Counted from the stretch's first letter, positions 1 through 6,418 are shown. The stretch: DNA of 6,418 nt from Planctomycetaceae bacterium UBA2972 (GCA_002348315.1 DEAW01000123.1:1-6418); one strand, 5' to 3'. Program-made: numbers and translations. The notes: generated by a model not told the origin, from the sequence alone.

Positions 1-439
1 ACGAAGGCATTCAGCGTGGCACAACCAATTACATGTCTAAAAACAAAACTATTGGGACATAATCCTTCCGGAGTACACAGTTGGACTATTTTCTAATCAC
101 GTTAGGACTAGGTTTATTTTTTAGGAACACTTAGATATTCACGGCTTACCTGTCGCTGCATTGCCAAAACTTGATGAGCCGCACCTTACCGATCATGAAC
201 GTCATAATTGGCGACCAGGATAGCCATACGGCTATCTAAAAACATCGGTCATCGATTTCACCACACATTCATGCATGCTCCGCGCAAACGAATCCTCCTA
301 ACAAAGAAGAATACGCTGCCATAGATATTTTGCAGACGGCCACTGCCGAGCGTGTCCTACTTTTGAATATGCACTCGCTAAGTTGTTATAAACACCGCAC
401 GGCATCGTTTTTTTCTGGCAGGTTAATTAGCATCGAATT
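1..439. other. Gene-free stretch downstream of the cytochrome operon
   Basis: No convincing coding region is seen on either strand, and the stretch looks more AT-rich than the neighbouring genes. It lies beyond the stop codon (TAA, 440-442 on the minus strand) of the DUF1592 gene. Positions 3-62 are open in plus frame 3 and end in TAA, so they could be the last 19 codons of a gene entering from the left. The tail is too short to identify, and another plus frame is also open, to a TAA at 94-96. A small hairpin lies at 219-236 and a run of seven T at about 409-415. I could not find a GC-rich stem followed by a U-tract reading leftwards from 440, so no intrinsic terminator is called for the operon. 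Confidence 0.6.
219..236. repeat. Short perfect hairpin (7-bp stem, 4-nt loop)
   Basis: GATAGCC at 219-225 and GGCTATC at 230-236 are perfect inverted repeats around the loop ATAC. An outer pair, ACCGAT (188-193) and ATCGGT (244-249), encloses it and could extend the structure. On the plus strand the stem is followed by TAAAAA, which would give U residues only before the stem on the minus transcript. It therefore does not match an intrinsic terminator in either direction. It could be a structured RNA end, a protein-binding site or chance. Confidence 0.35.
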
Positions 440-2917
440 TTATCGAGTTCGGTAGAGAAATGCATCCGACGTGAGTAAAGACACCAACAATGCATTCATG
501 CTGCCACCATTTTCTTTATATGCTCGATGAGCGTCTTGCAACACCGGAGCATCATTAAGCGTCTCGTTACGCCCCATCCAAAACCGAAAGGCATGACGTA
601 CAAACACCTGTTCCGCTCGTTCGCTCTCCGCTAGCTTCTGAATCAGCTCAATCGCATTATTAACTTTTCCATCAAGCATTGGATCACCTGAATCAATGAT
701 TTCACCCGTCGTATCAACAGGCTGGTTTAGCTCAAATTCACGATATAGACCGACGTGATTAAACATCTCAAACGGAAGCCCTAGCGGATCCATTTTGCGA
801 TGGCATGTCCAACAATAGCTTTCCCTTGTAACTCGCATTCGTTCACGCAAAGTGTTTTCAGGTTCATCCGGTAACATGGCATCGACCGTGATCGGCACGT
901 CTGGTATGCCGCCTCCGATTAATCTTTCCTGAATCCACCGCCCACGCAAAATCGCATGGTTATCCATCGCATCAGAGTGTGATACCAGCCATGCGGGGTG
1001 CGTCAGCAAACCTAAACGTTGTCCCTCTGTCGTCGTTGTAAGCGTACGTTCCGGTTTCATCGACCCCGCACCGAAACTACGTCGGCTAACACGAGCATAT
1101 TCTGATTTACCTTCGATCACGACTTCCGTGACATTGTGGTTCAAGTTGCGATTCGGTTGTTTCTTGGGCTTCGGGGGCTCCTTACCAGGATTGGCTTTTT
1201 TCCAGGCTTCCAATTCCGCTGCTCTTTTATCAGCAAGTTCCTGCTGGTACTTCTTCTCCGCTTCGATTGATGCATTCCGCTCTTCTTGTGAATTTAATTT
1301 ACCCAGATAAAGAGCGTCTCCCCTGGTGGCGATCGCCATATCAGTCGTCAGCAGCTCTTTCAAAACGTCCTTATCGTTGGTCAGAATAATTTCGATAAGA
1401 CGATCCGTACTGGCAGTTGCGTCAAACATCGCGCGATAATGCGTGTTATTTCCGGTGATCCCGGCTTTTGCTAACGCCCGGGAGTCCTTGCAGATATAAC
1501 CCCCAAGGTCGTAATCGAAGTAGTCGCGGAAGAATTGCATGACGCGTGGTTTGCGAATACTCTCATCTGCCAGGATCCGCTCAATTTCACGCCTCACATC
1601 TTCTTTCGTCCGCATCTTGCCGTCGAGAATGGCTGTTCTTAATTTTTGATCGGGTTTAATATAACAAAGGGCATGATTCAGGGCTAAACCAAGTTCCCAA
1701 TCCTGAAGCATTACGCGGCCGGCTGCGTCCGCTTCTCCAGCCTCAACTAACTCCGGTCGAAATAGAGCATCCCGATCAAGGAAGATCGCGGAAAGTCCTA
1801 AAACAGCACCATCCTTCGGCCCCAACTTAGCAATCGACTCCTGCAGAATCTGCAGGTAAATATCAGACTCTTCCTGCCGCGGCACTCGAAACGTCAACGC
1901 TTCGAACATAAAGTCTACTGCCGCCCGCTGCTGGGCCTCAGAGGCCGCCTCCTGTTTCATTAACTCGTAAACCGGTGTGATTGGCCGCATGATCTTCGTA
2001 CTGTAAACCAGGCTGGTAGGGAGTCCGCGTAGATCGCCAACCATCTTATCTGCGATTGAATTCGGGTCATCCGTGATTTGATATGCGTTGGCGATGCTCA
2101 AAGGACCCTCCGCCATATATCGGATGACATCATTTGCAACGCTAATAATCTGAGTTGCCTCGGCGCTATTCACCGTATAGAAGGCAGGGTAATTTTCCAA
2201 ACCGTGCTTCTTTGCCGTCGACAGGATGGCAGGCACGCTTTTTACTGCCGTGGCATAAGCAACCGTTCCCCCCTGCCATTTGATAATTCGATCTGTACCG
2301 AAGTACATTTTCAATTCACCACCATGGTTGGTTGGCACCACGTCTCCCTGTGTCCTTAAGCCTGGTTGCTCCGGATTAAATTCCGGCTCTTTATTGATCA
2401 GTTCATTCAGACGCGTGATGTGCTCCTGGCGTGAAACTCGCCAAATGCGTGCGGGTGACGCCGACGGTGCTAATTTAATGCCCTCCGGTAGATAACCGAA
2501 TAGCAGAGCGTGGTCTACGAAATTTGCCTTATTAGGGTCGAGGTGATCCTTAAATCCTCCCTTGTCCTGCAGTTCACGCGACAATTCACCAACAACCCAA
2601 TCGGTGAACTTCAAGCGACCAACCACTTCGGGCTGCTCAGCATCTTTCGGCGGCATTTCCTTTAGGGCTACCTGCGCCCAAACACTTTTCCAAGTCGCAG
2701 CGTTAACTCCGTCAACCGGCCCCAGATCCGTTAGAGAAAGTCCCCCCTCAGGTTCGGTTTCCCCGTGGCAGTCTACACAATGGTTCGTTAGGAACTGCGC
2801 AGCAAAATCCTCAAAGTCCGCATCGATTGGCTGGCCGGGCGTGTAAGGTTCGGCATTTGCAATGGGAAGCAGATTTAAAGAAAGCAGGGCAACCCAAACA
2901 AAGCGAATCCTTATCAT
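440..2917 (-). CDS. Secreted planctomycete cytochrome c protein, DUF1587/1595/1592/1588/1585 type
   Basis: An 825-residue protein with a Sec signal peptide (hydrophobic core about 7-20, likely cleavage after Ala-Asn-Ala at 20-22). An N-terminal planctomycete cytochrome c domain follows (about 37-110), with the heme motif CVDCH at 47-51 and Met88 in a KEMPP segment as candidate axial ligand. Then come DUF1587-like (about 150-200), DUF1595-like (about 325-395), DUF1592 (about 405-535), DUF1588 (about 640-730) and DUF1585 (about 740-823, ending near SDAFLYR). DUF1588 contains a second heme-type motif, CWTCH at 702-706, followed by RKMDPLG. Family biochemistry is unknown; two CxxCH motifs suggest periplasmic electron transfer, which is inference. 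The length is usual for the family. Residues 545-591 form an unusual charged insertion. The gene overlaps the upstream DUF1552 stop by four bases and has AAGGA nine bases upstream of its ATG, which supports this start. Confidence 0.95.
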   Translation of the reverse strand: MIRIRFVWVALLSLNLLPIANAEPYTPGQPIDADFEDFAAQFLTNHCVDCHGETEPEGGLSLTDLGPVDGVNAATWKSVWAQVALKEMPPKDAEQPEVVGRLKFTDWVVGELSRELQDKGGFKDHLDPNKANFVDHALLFGYLPEGIKLAPSASPARIWRVSRQEHITRLNELINKEPEFNPEQPGLRTQGDVVPTNHGGELKMYFGTDRIIKWQGGTVAYATAVKSVPAILSTAKKHGLENYPAFYTVNSAEATQIISVANDVIRYMAEGPLSIANAYQITDDPNSIADKMVGDLRGLPTSLVYSTKIMRPITPVYELMKQEAASEAQQRAAVDFMFEALTFRVPRQEESDIYLQILQESIAKLGPKDGAVLGLSAIFLDRDALFRPELVEAGEADAAGRVMLQDWELGLALNHALCYIKPDQKLRTAILDGKMRTKEDVRREIERILADESIRKPRVMQFFRDYFDYDLGGYICKDSRALAKAGITGNNTHYRAMFDATASTDRLIEIILTNDKDVLKELLTTDMAIATRGDALYLGKLNSQEERNASIEAEKKYQQELADKRAAELEAWKKANPGKEPPKPKKQPNRNLNHNVTEVVIEGKSEYARVSRRSFGAGSMKPERTLTTTTEGQRLGLLTHPAWLVSHSDAMDNHAILRGRWIQERLIGGGIPDVPITVDAMLPDEPENTLRERMRVTRESYCWTCHRKMDPLGLPFEMFNHVGLYREFELNQPVDTTGEIIDSGDPMLDGKVNNAIELIQKLAESERAEQVFVRHAFRFWMGRNETLNDAPVLQDAHRAYKENGGSMNALLVSLLTSDAFLYRTR
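1145..1285 (-). other. Charged coiled-coil and Lys/Pro-rich linker inside the cytochrome protein
   Basis: This segment encodes residues 545-591, between DUF1592 and DUF1588. The first part, about 545-573, is rich in Glu, Lys, Ala and Gln and looks like a single charged helix. The second part, about 574-591, is rich in Lys and Pro and likely extended or disordered. It separates the two halves of the protein and may act as a flexible spacer between the N-terminal heme domain and the C-terminal heme-bearing module. The structural reading is inferred from composition only. Confidence 0.55.
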
Positions 2918-4233
2918 GTCATGATTTCCTTGACAGGACCTGTAGCATTATCAAATTTCTTTGCCAGCTTCTCATCCATGTTAAAGCGATTAACTTTGGA
3001 GCCAGCTGCGCGAAGAATCGATGTGTAAAGTGCGTTGATTGGCCGCTTTCCGTCCAATTGAGTGAAGCACCCCGACTTGAATGCACCGTCGAAGTTACCT
3101 AATAACATCACCGGCCAATTTGCACCACTCGTATGCTGCTTGTCAGCATTGTTGCTTGTATAAACAATCAACGTATGATCCATCATCGTACCGCTTCCTT
3201 CTGGAATACTCTCGAGCGATTCCATGATTTTCACAAGCATACGACTGTTGTATTGACGGATCTTTATCCAGATCGGATTATCCGGTTGCTTTACGTGGCC
3301 CAGATCATGTCCTTGCTTTTCAACTCCGATTCCCTTCCAGGCACCAAAGATTTCCCCACGCCCTGATCCGATCGTCAGAGTATTTGTGATACCAGATGTC
3401 AATGCTGAGATCCCCAGATCCAACAAAGCGTCGTGCCAATCTGTCTCAAATTCAGGCTGCGTATATCGTTCATCCACAACCGGAGCGAATTTACTCAGGT
3501 GGTCTGAGACGGAACTAAGCCGTTCACGAAGACCATTGACATCTTCAAATCCCTGTACGTATTGACCGTACTGCTGACGACTCGCAGAAGGCAATGTCTG
3601 CCCCTTGGCTGCCGCCAGTTTCTCGACCTGTTCCAGCAGATTAGATCGTGCTTCGTGTTGCTTACGAATTTCACCGGTGGATATACCGCCGTATAACATC
3701 TGATACAGATGGTTCGGATTCGAATGCATGAAGATGGGTTGGCCGGCGCCGGTGGCTGAAAGGTTTGCGACGGTCGGTTTCGTCGTCATGTTTTCGATCG
3801 AATCCATCCCAATGCAGAGATGAGGAAGCAGAGTTTCCGGCAACACCTTGCTCAATTCATAGTCAATTGTGGGGGCACTCGGAGGCACGCCGTCACCACC
3901 ACGATATCCCCCCAATGCTCCAAAAAATGCGCTATGAGACGGACTCGTATGCGTCCCATGCAAACCATTGATGATGTGCAATTTGTCCTTGTAAGATTCG
4001 AGTGGACTTATCGGCTCTGGAAGAGTCACGCCGGCAAGTGAACCGCTTGACGTCATTCCTTTGGGAATGCACGTAGCCGGATCAAAACCCTGATTTTGCA
4101 TAAAGAAGATTACACGTTTAGTCGTGCGACCGGAATCCGGACTTGCCATCAGTTTCTGGGGATCCATAGCGGCACTCATAACAGCGCCAGCTCCAGCAGC
4201 CATACCCTGAAGAATATTTCGTCGATTAAGCAT
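2914..4233 (-). CDS. Tat-exported DUF1552 family protein
   Basis: A 439-residue protein of the DUF1552 family, close to the usual family length. The N-terminus has a twin-arginine leader: NRRNILQG at 3-10, then a small Ala/Gly/Met-rich hydrophobic stretch to about 22. The start at 4233 places the RR at residues 4-5 and is therefore well supported. Family-like segments include KRVIFFMQNQGFDP (39-52), the His/Ser/Gly-rich block LHGTHTSPSHSAFFGALGGY (91-110), DHTLIVYTSNNADKQHTSG (352-370) followed by NWPVMLLGN (372-380), and RPINALYTSILRAAG (397-411) near the C-terminus. The fold resembles the alkaline phosphatase-like/DUF1501 group, but no enzymatic activity is established and I assign none. 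It is the first gene of a two-gene operon with the cytochrome gene; its TGA lies inside the ATGA overlap at 2914-2917. Export through Tat suggests it folds, perhaps with a cofactor, before crossing the membrane (inference). Confidence 0.95.
   Translation of the reverse strand: MLNRRNILQGMAAGAGAVMSAAMDPQKLMASPDSGRTTKRVIFFMQNQGFDPATCIPKGMTSSGSLAGVTLPEPISPLESYKDKLHIINGLHGTHTSPSHSAFFGALGGYRGGDGVPPSAPTIDYELSKVLPETLLPHLCIGMDSIENMTTKPTVANLSATGAGQPIFMHSNPNHLYQMLYGGISTGEIRKQHEARSNLLEQVEKLAAAKGQTLPSASRQQYGQYVQGFEDVNGLRERLSSVSDHLSKFAPVVDERYTQPEFETDWHDALLDLGISALTSGITNTLTIGSGRGEIFGAWKGIGVEKQGHDLGHVKQPDNPIWIKIRQYNSRMLVKIMESLESIPEGSGTMMDHTLIVYTSNNADKQHTSGANWPVMLLGNFDGAFKSGCFTQLDGKRPINALYTSILRAAGSKVNRFNMDEKLAKKFDNATGPVKEIMT
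2927..2931 (-). promoter_or_regulatory. Shine-Dalgarno site of the DUF1592 cytochrome gene
   Basis: AAGGA on the minus strand lies nine bases before the ATG at 2917-2915, within the last codons of the DUF1552 gene. Together with the ATGA stop/start overlap it indicates translational coupling and fixes the cytochrome start. Confidence 0.65.
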
Positions 4234-4270
4234 AATCTTCTTTCAAATCGATTACCGAGACCAGTGATTC

Positions 4271-4286
4271 CAGCTAAATCAAGCTG
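4271..4286. repeat. Inverted repeat in the DUF1552 leader
   Basis: CAGCT (4271-4275) and AGCTG (4282-4286) are perfect inverted repeats around a 6-base spacer. The element lies 38 bases upstream of the DUF1552 start and downstream of the candidate promoter. It could be an operator half-site pair or a small leader hairpin. A stem this short can also arise by chance. Confidence 0.25.
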
Positions 4287-4304
4287 AACCTATCCATGCT
4301 TATC

Positions 4305-4333
4305 AGTGTAACTAACCCCCTGATTTAAGGCAA
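4305..4333 (-). promoter_or_regulatory. Candidate sigma-70-like promoter for the DUF1552/DUF1592 operon
   Basis: Reading the minus strand, TTGCCT (4333-4328) and TACACT (4310-4305) are separated by exactly 17 bases. Each matches four of six positions of the classical -35 and -10 boxes. Transcription would start near 4298 and give a leader of about 65 bases before the ATG at 4233. Spacing is ideal but the boxes are only moderate. Confidence 0.3.
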
Positions 4334-4507
4334 CGTATTTTGACGCTGGAGGTTGTGTCTCACTACTAACGTAATCGGAGTCGTTATTCAAAATATTTAG
4401 CTCAATGACGGCTACTAGTCTGTTTCTGGACTGAGCCATATTTGCGAGTGGATGTTTCCGTGCGTTAATATGGTATCTGTTACAAAATACTGGGTGTTCC
4501 GTCGCCC

Positions 4508-4513
4508 TACAAT
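4508..4513 (+). promoter_or_regulatory. Possible -10 box before the metallophosphoesterase gene
   Basis: TACAAT matches five of six positions of the classical -10 box. No good -35 box lies 16-18 bases upstream; TTACAA at 4480-4485 is 22 bases away. Transcription starting near 4520 would leave a leader of only about eight bases for the first ATG, or about twenty for the ATG at 4540, so the site would favour a very short leader or the later start. Weak evidence. Confidence 0.2.
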
Positions 4514-4527
4514 AAACTACACATTAG

Positions 4528-5457
4528 ATGAAATACGAGATGTCAGAACGCAAAACCAACTTGCCAAGCACCCTCGCAGTGGACTTCACGAACCGAAGAA
4601 CTTTCCTACGTGACGGTTCATTAATCCTCTTGTCTTCTTTAGCTCTCAGTCAGGATTCACGGGGAACTCTAGCCGAACCGGCCAGTACGTTTTCCGTCAT
4701 CACCGATTTGCATTACGCAGATAAGAATACAGCCGGCAGCCGGCATTATCGAGAGACAATACGGAAACTTGCCGAAGCTAAGACTGTATTTGAAAAGACG
4801 GAACCTGATTTTCTGGTTTGCCTGGGGGATCTTATCGACGCGGCCGCAGATGTCGAGACGGAATTAACGTACCTTTCTCGCATCGTTAAAGAACTTAAAA
4901 CTATAGACTGTAAGAAACATTTTGTATTAGGGAACCATTGCGTCGATACCCTGACTAAAAGTGAATTCCTTAATGGTGTAGGGCAGGAGCAGTCTTACTA
5001 TTCATTCGATTTGCAGGGGATCCACTTCGTCGTGCTTGACGCTTGCTTTAAGTCCGATGGCACTCCCTATCAACGCAAGAATTTCGACTGGACAGATCCA
5101 AATATCGCAACCGAAGAAGTCGAATGGCTAAAAGGAGATTTAGCCGAAAACGAATTGCCAACAATCGTCTTCACGCATCATCGGTTAGATGATGCGGGTG
5201 TCTACAGTGCAAAGAATGCTCCTACTGTACGAGCCATATTAAAAGACTCGCGACAGGTTCTCGCCGTTTTCCAGGGGCATAGCCATAAGAACGATCATCA
5301 AGTTATCGATGACATCCATTACTGCACCATGGTTGCGATGGTAGAAGGCAGCTTTGAGCAAAGTAATGCCTGCAGCACGATCACTGTGTATCAAAACGGC
5401 TCCATCAGGATTCAGGGCCATCGGAAACAGGCCTCCTACGAATGGGATGCCAGTTAG
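4528..5457 (+). CDS. Exported calcineurin-like metallophosphoesterase
   Basis: A 309-residue protein with the metal-binding blocks of the calcineurin-like phosphoesterase superfamily in order: DLH at 60-62, GDLID at 100-104, GNH at 135-137, FTHH at 215-218 and GHSH at 250-253. These build a dinuclear metal site for phosphoester or pyrophosphate hydrolysis; the substrate cannot be read from the sequence. The GNH block is followed by Cys138 where many members have Asp or Glu. A Tat-type leader is present: NRRTFLRDG at 22-30, a hydrophobic stretch 31-40, and a possible cleavage near Leu-Ala-Glu at 48-50. A TAG stop lies directly before the ATG at 4528, so no earlier in-frame start exists. An ATG at 4540 (residue 5) is an alternative, and neither start has a good Shine-Dalgarno sequence. 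The gene precedes the esterase gene by 43 bases, probably in one operon. Confidence 0.93.
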   Translation: MKYEMSERKTNLPSTLAVDFTNRRTFLRDGSLILLSSLALSQDSRGTLAEPASTFSVITDLHYADKNTAGSRHYRETIRKLAEAKTVFEKTEPDFLVCLGDLIDAAADVETELTYLSRIVKELKTIDCKKHFVLGNHCVDTLTKSEFLNGVGQEQSYYSFDLQGIHFVVLDACFKSDGTPYQRKNFDWTDPNIATEEVEWLKGDLAENELPTIVFTHHRLDDAGVYSAKNAPTVRAILKDSRQVLAVFQGHSHKNDHQVIDDIHYCTMVAMVEGSFEQSNACSTITVYQNGSIRIQGHRKQASYEWDAS

Positions 5458-5488
5458 CCCTAGTACACCAAATTCATCCTTTGGATTT

Positions 5489-5496
5489 AGGAAGAG
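5489..5496 (+). promoter_or_regulatory. Shine-Dalgarno site of the SASA esterase gene
   Basis: AGGAAGAG lies in the 43-base gap after the metallophosphoesterase stop. Its AGGA core is eight bases from the ATG at 5501, which fixes that start and supports translation of the esterase from a shared transcript. Confidence 0.7.
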
Positions 5497-5500
5497 ATTC

Positions 5501-6418
5501 ATGACGAACAAAACCACACTAATCCACCTGTTAACCATCGCTTTAACATTCGCCCTATTGGACAACACCGTAGTTGCCGGCGGCGAACAATTGAAGATCT
5601 TTATCCTTGCCGGCCAATCCAATACGGTAGGCCACGCTCGTGCCCATACGATTGCAACGCTCTATGCATCTGACAGTCCACGCGATAAAAGGTTACTGAA
5701 CATGGTTATCGACAATGATGATCTTAACCGTTCGACGCTTGAAGCTCAGCTGGAACATGCTCGTAAGTTGGATGAGGTTTCCGGGGGAATTTCAAATTCA
5801 AAAGTCAAAGCTTTGAAGGACGGACCGGAAAAACTTGCTATCGAAAAACAGGTAGCAGCGATGAAGGATAAACATCAGGCGTACAAGGAAATGGTCAGTG
5901 CATCCTGTGTAGTGTCTGATCGAGTCTATATTAACTCCATCGCGGACCGTAATAAGAAAGCCGGCAAACTGGCGATTGGGTATGGTGCTGACCCGTCCAA
6001 AATAGGTCCGGAATATGGATTCGGTTTATCAATGGCTGAGAAGATCGACGGCCCGATCCTTCTCATAAAGACATCCTGGGGAGGAAAATCTCTGAACTAC
6101 AACTTCCGTCCCCCCTCTTCGGACGAATACGTTTTGAGTGAAAAAGAACAGGCCAGCGATAAGATCGAAGAGATTCGCGCCAATGCCGGTCTCAACTATC
6201 GCATGATGAATGAAGCAATCCAGCAAGTCCTCGATAACCTAAAGGACAATCATCCCGCTTATGATGAAGAAGCCGGGTACAAAATCGCGGGGTTTGTTTG
6301 GTTCCAGGGTTTCAACGACCAATTTTCCCCGGATTTTCGTGATAGCTATGAAGCTAACATGGTTAACTTCATCAAAGATATTCGGAAACATTATGATGAA
6401 CCTTCAATGCCATTTGTT
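5501..6418 (+). CDS. Secreted SASA-type (sialate O-acetylesterase-like) SGNH hydrolase, 3' end cut by window
   Basis: I translated this frame directly; it is open for 306 codons from the ATG at 5501 to the window edge. A Sec signal peptide is present (hydrophobic 7-20, likely cleavage after VVA at 24-26). SASA/CE6-type blocks follow: LAGQSN at 36-41 with Ser40 as predicted nucleophile, GPEYGFG at 169-175, IKTSWGGKSL at 189-198, and WFQGFND at 267-273, whose GFND fits the GxND block of SGNH hydrolases. The catalytic Asp/His block expected near the C-terminus lies beyond the window. The family removes O-acetyl groups from sugars such as sialic acid or xylan, but the substrate here is unknown and may be another acylated glycan. 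Residues about 58-155 form a long charged helical insertion between the first two blocks. It follows the metallophosphoesterase gene by 43 bases, likely co-transcribed. Confidence 0.9.
   Translation, partial: MTNKTTLIHLLTIALTFALLDNTVVAGGEQLKIFILAGQSNTVGHARAHTIATLYASDSPRDKRLLNMVIDNDDLNRSTLEAQLEHARKLDEVSGGISNSKVKALKDGPEKLAIEKQVAAMKDKHQAYKEMVSASCVVSDRVYINSIADRNKKAGKLAIGYGADPSKIGPEYGFGLSMAEKIDGPILLIKTSWGGKSLNYNFRPPSSDEYVLSEKEQASDKIEEIRANAGLNYRMMNEAIQQVLDNLKDNHPAYDEEAGYKIAGFVWFQGFNDQFSPDFRDSYEANMVNFIKDIRKHYDEPSMPFV

Larger units (their letters stand above)
4234..4527. promoter_or_regulatory. Divergent intergenic promoter region
   Basis: This 294-base gap separates the start of the minus-strand DUF1552/DUF1592 operon from the start of the plus-strand metallophosphoesterase gene, so promoters for both must lie here unless leaders differ. 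It contains no supported ORF. Visible elements are a candidate minus-strand promoter at 4305-4333, an inverted repeat at 4271-4286, an AT-rich palindrome AAATATTT at 4391-4398, and two weak plus-strand options: TTGCGA 4442-4447 with TAATAT 4466-4471, and a lone TACAAT at 4508-4513. Planctomycete promoter consensus is poorly known, so individual boxes are tentative. Confidence 0.6.

Noticed and set aside
3..62. Open plus-strand frame ending in TAA, possible C-terminus of a gene entering from the left
   Set aside because: Only 19 codons, no recognisable family, and another plus frame is also open over the same bases, so it cannot be distinguished from chance.
104..303. GTTAGG near 111 and CCTAAC near 297, reminiscent of integron recombination-site cores
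   Set aside because: The flanking bases do not fit the GTTRRRY/RYYYAAC consensus, the order is wrong for a single attC, and there is no cassette gene or integrase.
400..439. Possible intrinsic terminator around the T-run near 409-415
   Set aside because: The only stem upstream of the T-run is about 3 bp (CCG-CGG), too weak to call, and no suitable structure reads leftwards from the cytochrome stop codon.
2078..2846. Several overlapping plus-strand open frames of 70-94 codons antisense to the DUF1592 gene
   Set aside because: They overlap each other and a strongly supported multi-domain gene, and have no recognisable domain content.
4399..4437. Imperfect nested inverted repeat (GCTCA with TGAGC, AGTC with GACT) in the divergent gap
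   Set aside because: The stems are short and separated by a 13-base asymmetric bulge; no stable structure is evident.
5239..5622. 127-codon minus-strand open frame spanning the end of the phosphoesterase gene and the start of the esterase gene
   Set aside because: It lies antisense to two well-supported genes with conserved catalytic motifs, matches no family and has no visible ribosome site; it is a shadow of those genes.
6029..6226. 65-codon minus-strand open frame inside the esterase gene
   Set aside because: It is antisense to the conserved TSWGG region of the esterase, with no independent support.

Overview
The window looks like chromosomal DNA from a planctomycete, probably a Pirellulales-type or related marine or soil lineage. 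The evidence is a pair of proteins built from domains that are greatly expanded in that phylum: a planctomycete cytochrome c protein with the DUF1587/1595/1592/1588/1585 domains, and a DUF1552 protein. Beside them is a secreted sialate O-acetylesterase-type (SASA) hydrolase. Verrucomicrobia carry similar genes and cannot be excluded. Base composition in the genes is near half GC by eye (not computed). There is no sign of a mobile element, CRISPR array, rRNA or tRNA.

Layout: positions 1-439 hold no supported gene, only a small hairpin and a poly-T run. Positions 440-4233 hold two minus-strand genes, read right to left. The DUF1552 gene (2914-4233) comes first, and its stop overlaps the start of the DUF1592 multi-domain cytochrome gene (440-2917) by four bases (ATGA), so the two are almost certainly one operon. 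Positions 4234-4527 form a divergent intergenic region that must supply promoters in both directions. Positions 4528-5457 (plus strand) encode a calcineurin-like metallophosphoesterase with a Tat-like leader. After 43 bases and a clear Shine-Dalgarno sequence, 5501-6418 encodes the first 306 residues of a secreted SASA/SGNH esterase that runs off the window.

How they may work together: all four products carry export signals (two Tat-like, two Sec-like), so this is an extracytoplasmic gene set. The DUF1552/DUF1592 pair is a recurrent planctomycete couple of unknown function, with two c-type heme motifs that imply an electron-transfer role. The phosphoesterase and esterase are hydrolases that could release phosphate and acyl groups from external polymers. 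A functional link between the two divergent units is inferred only from their shared intergenic region.

I do not see a clearly new biological system. The points most worth a second look are the charged Lys/Pro-rich linker inside the cytochrome protein, the long helical insertion between the catalytic blocks of the esterase, and the GNHC variant in the phosphoesterase metal site.
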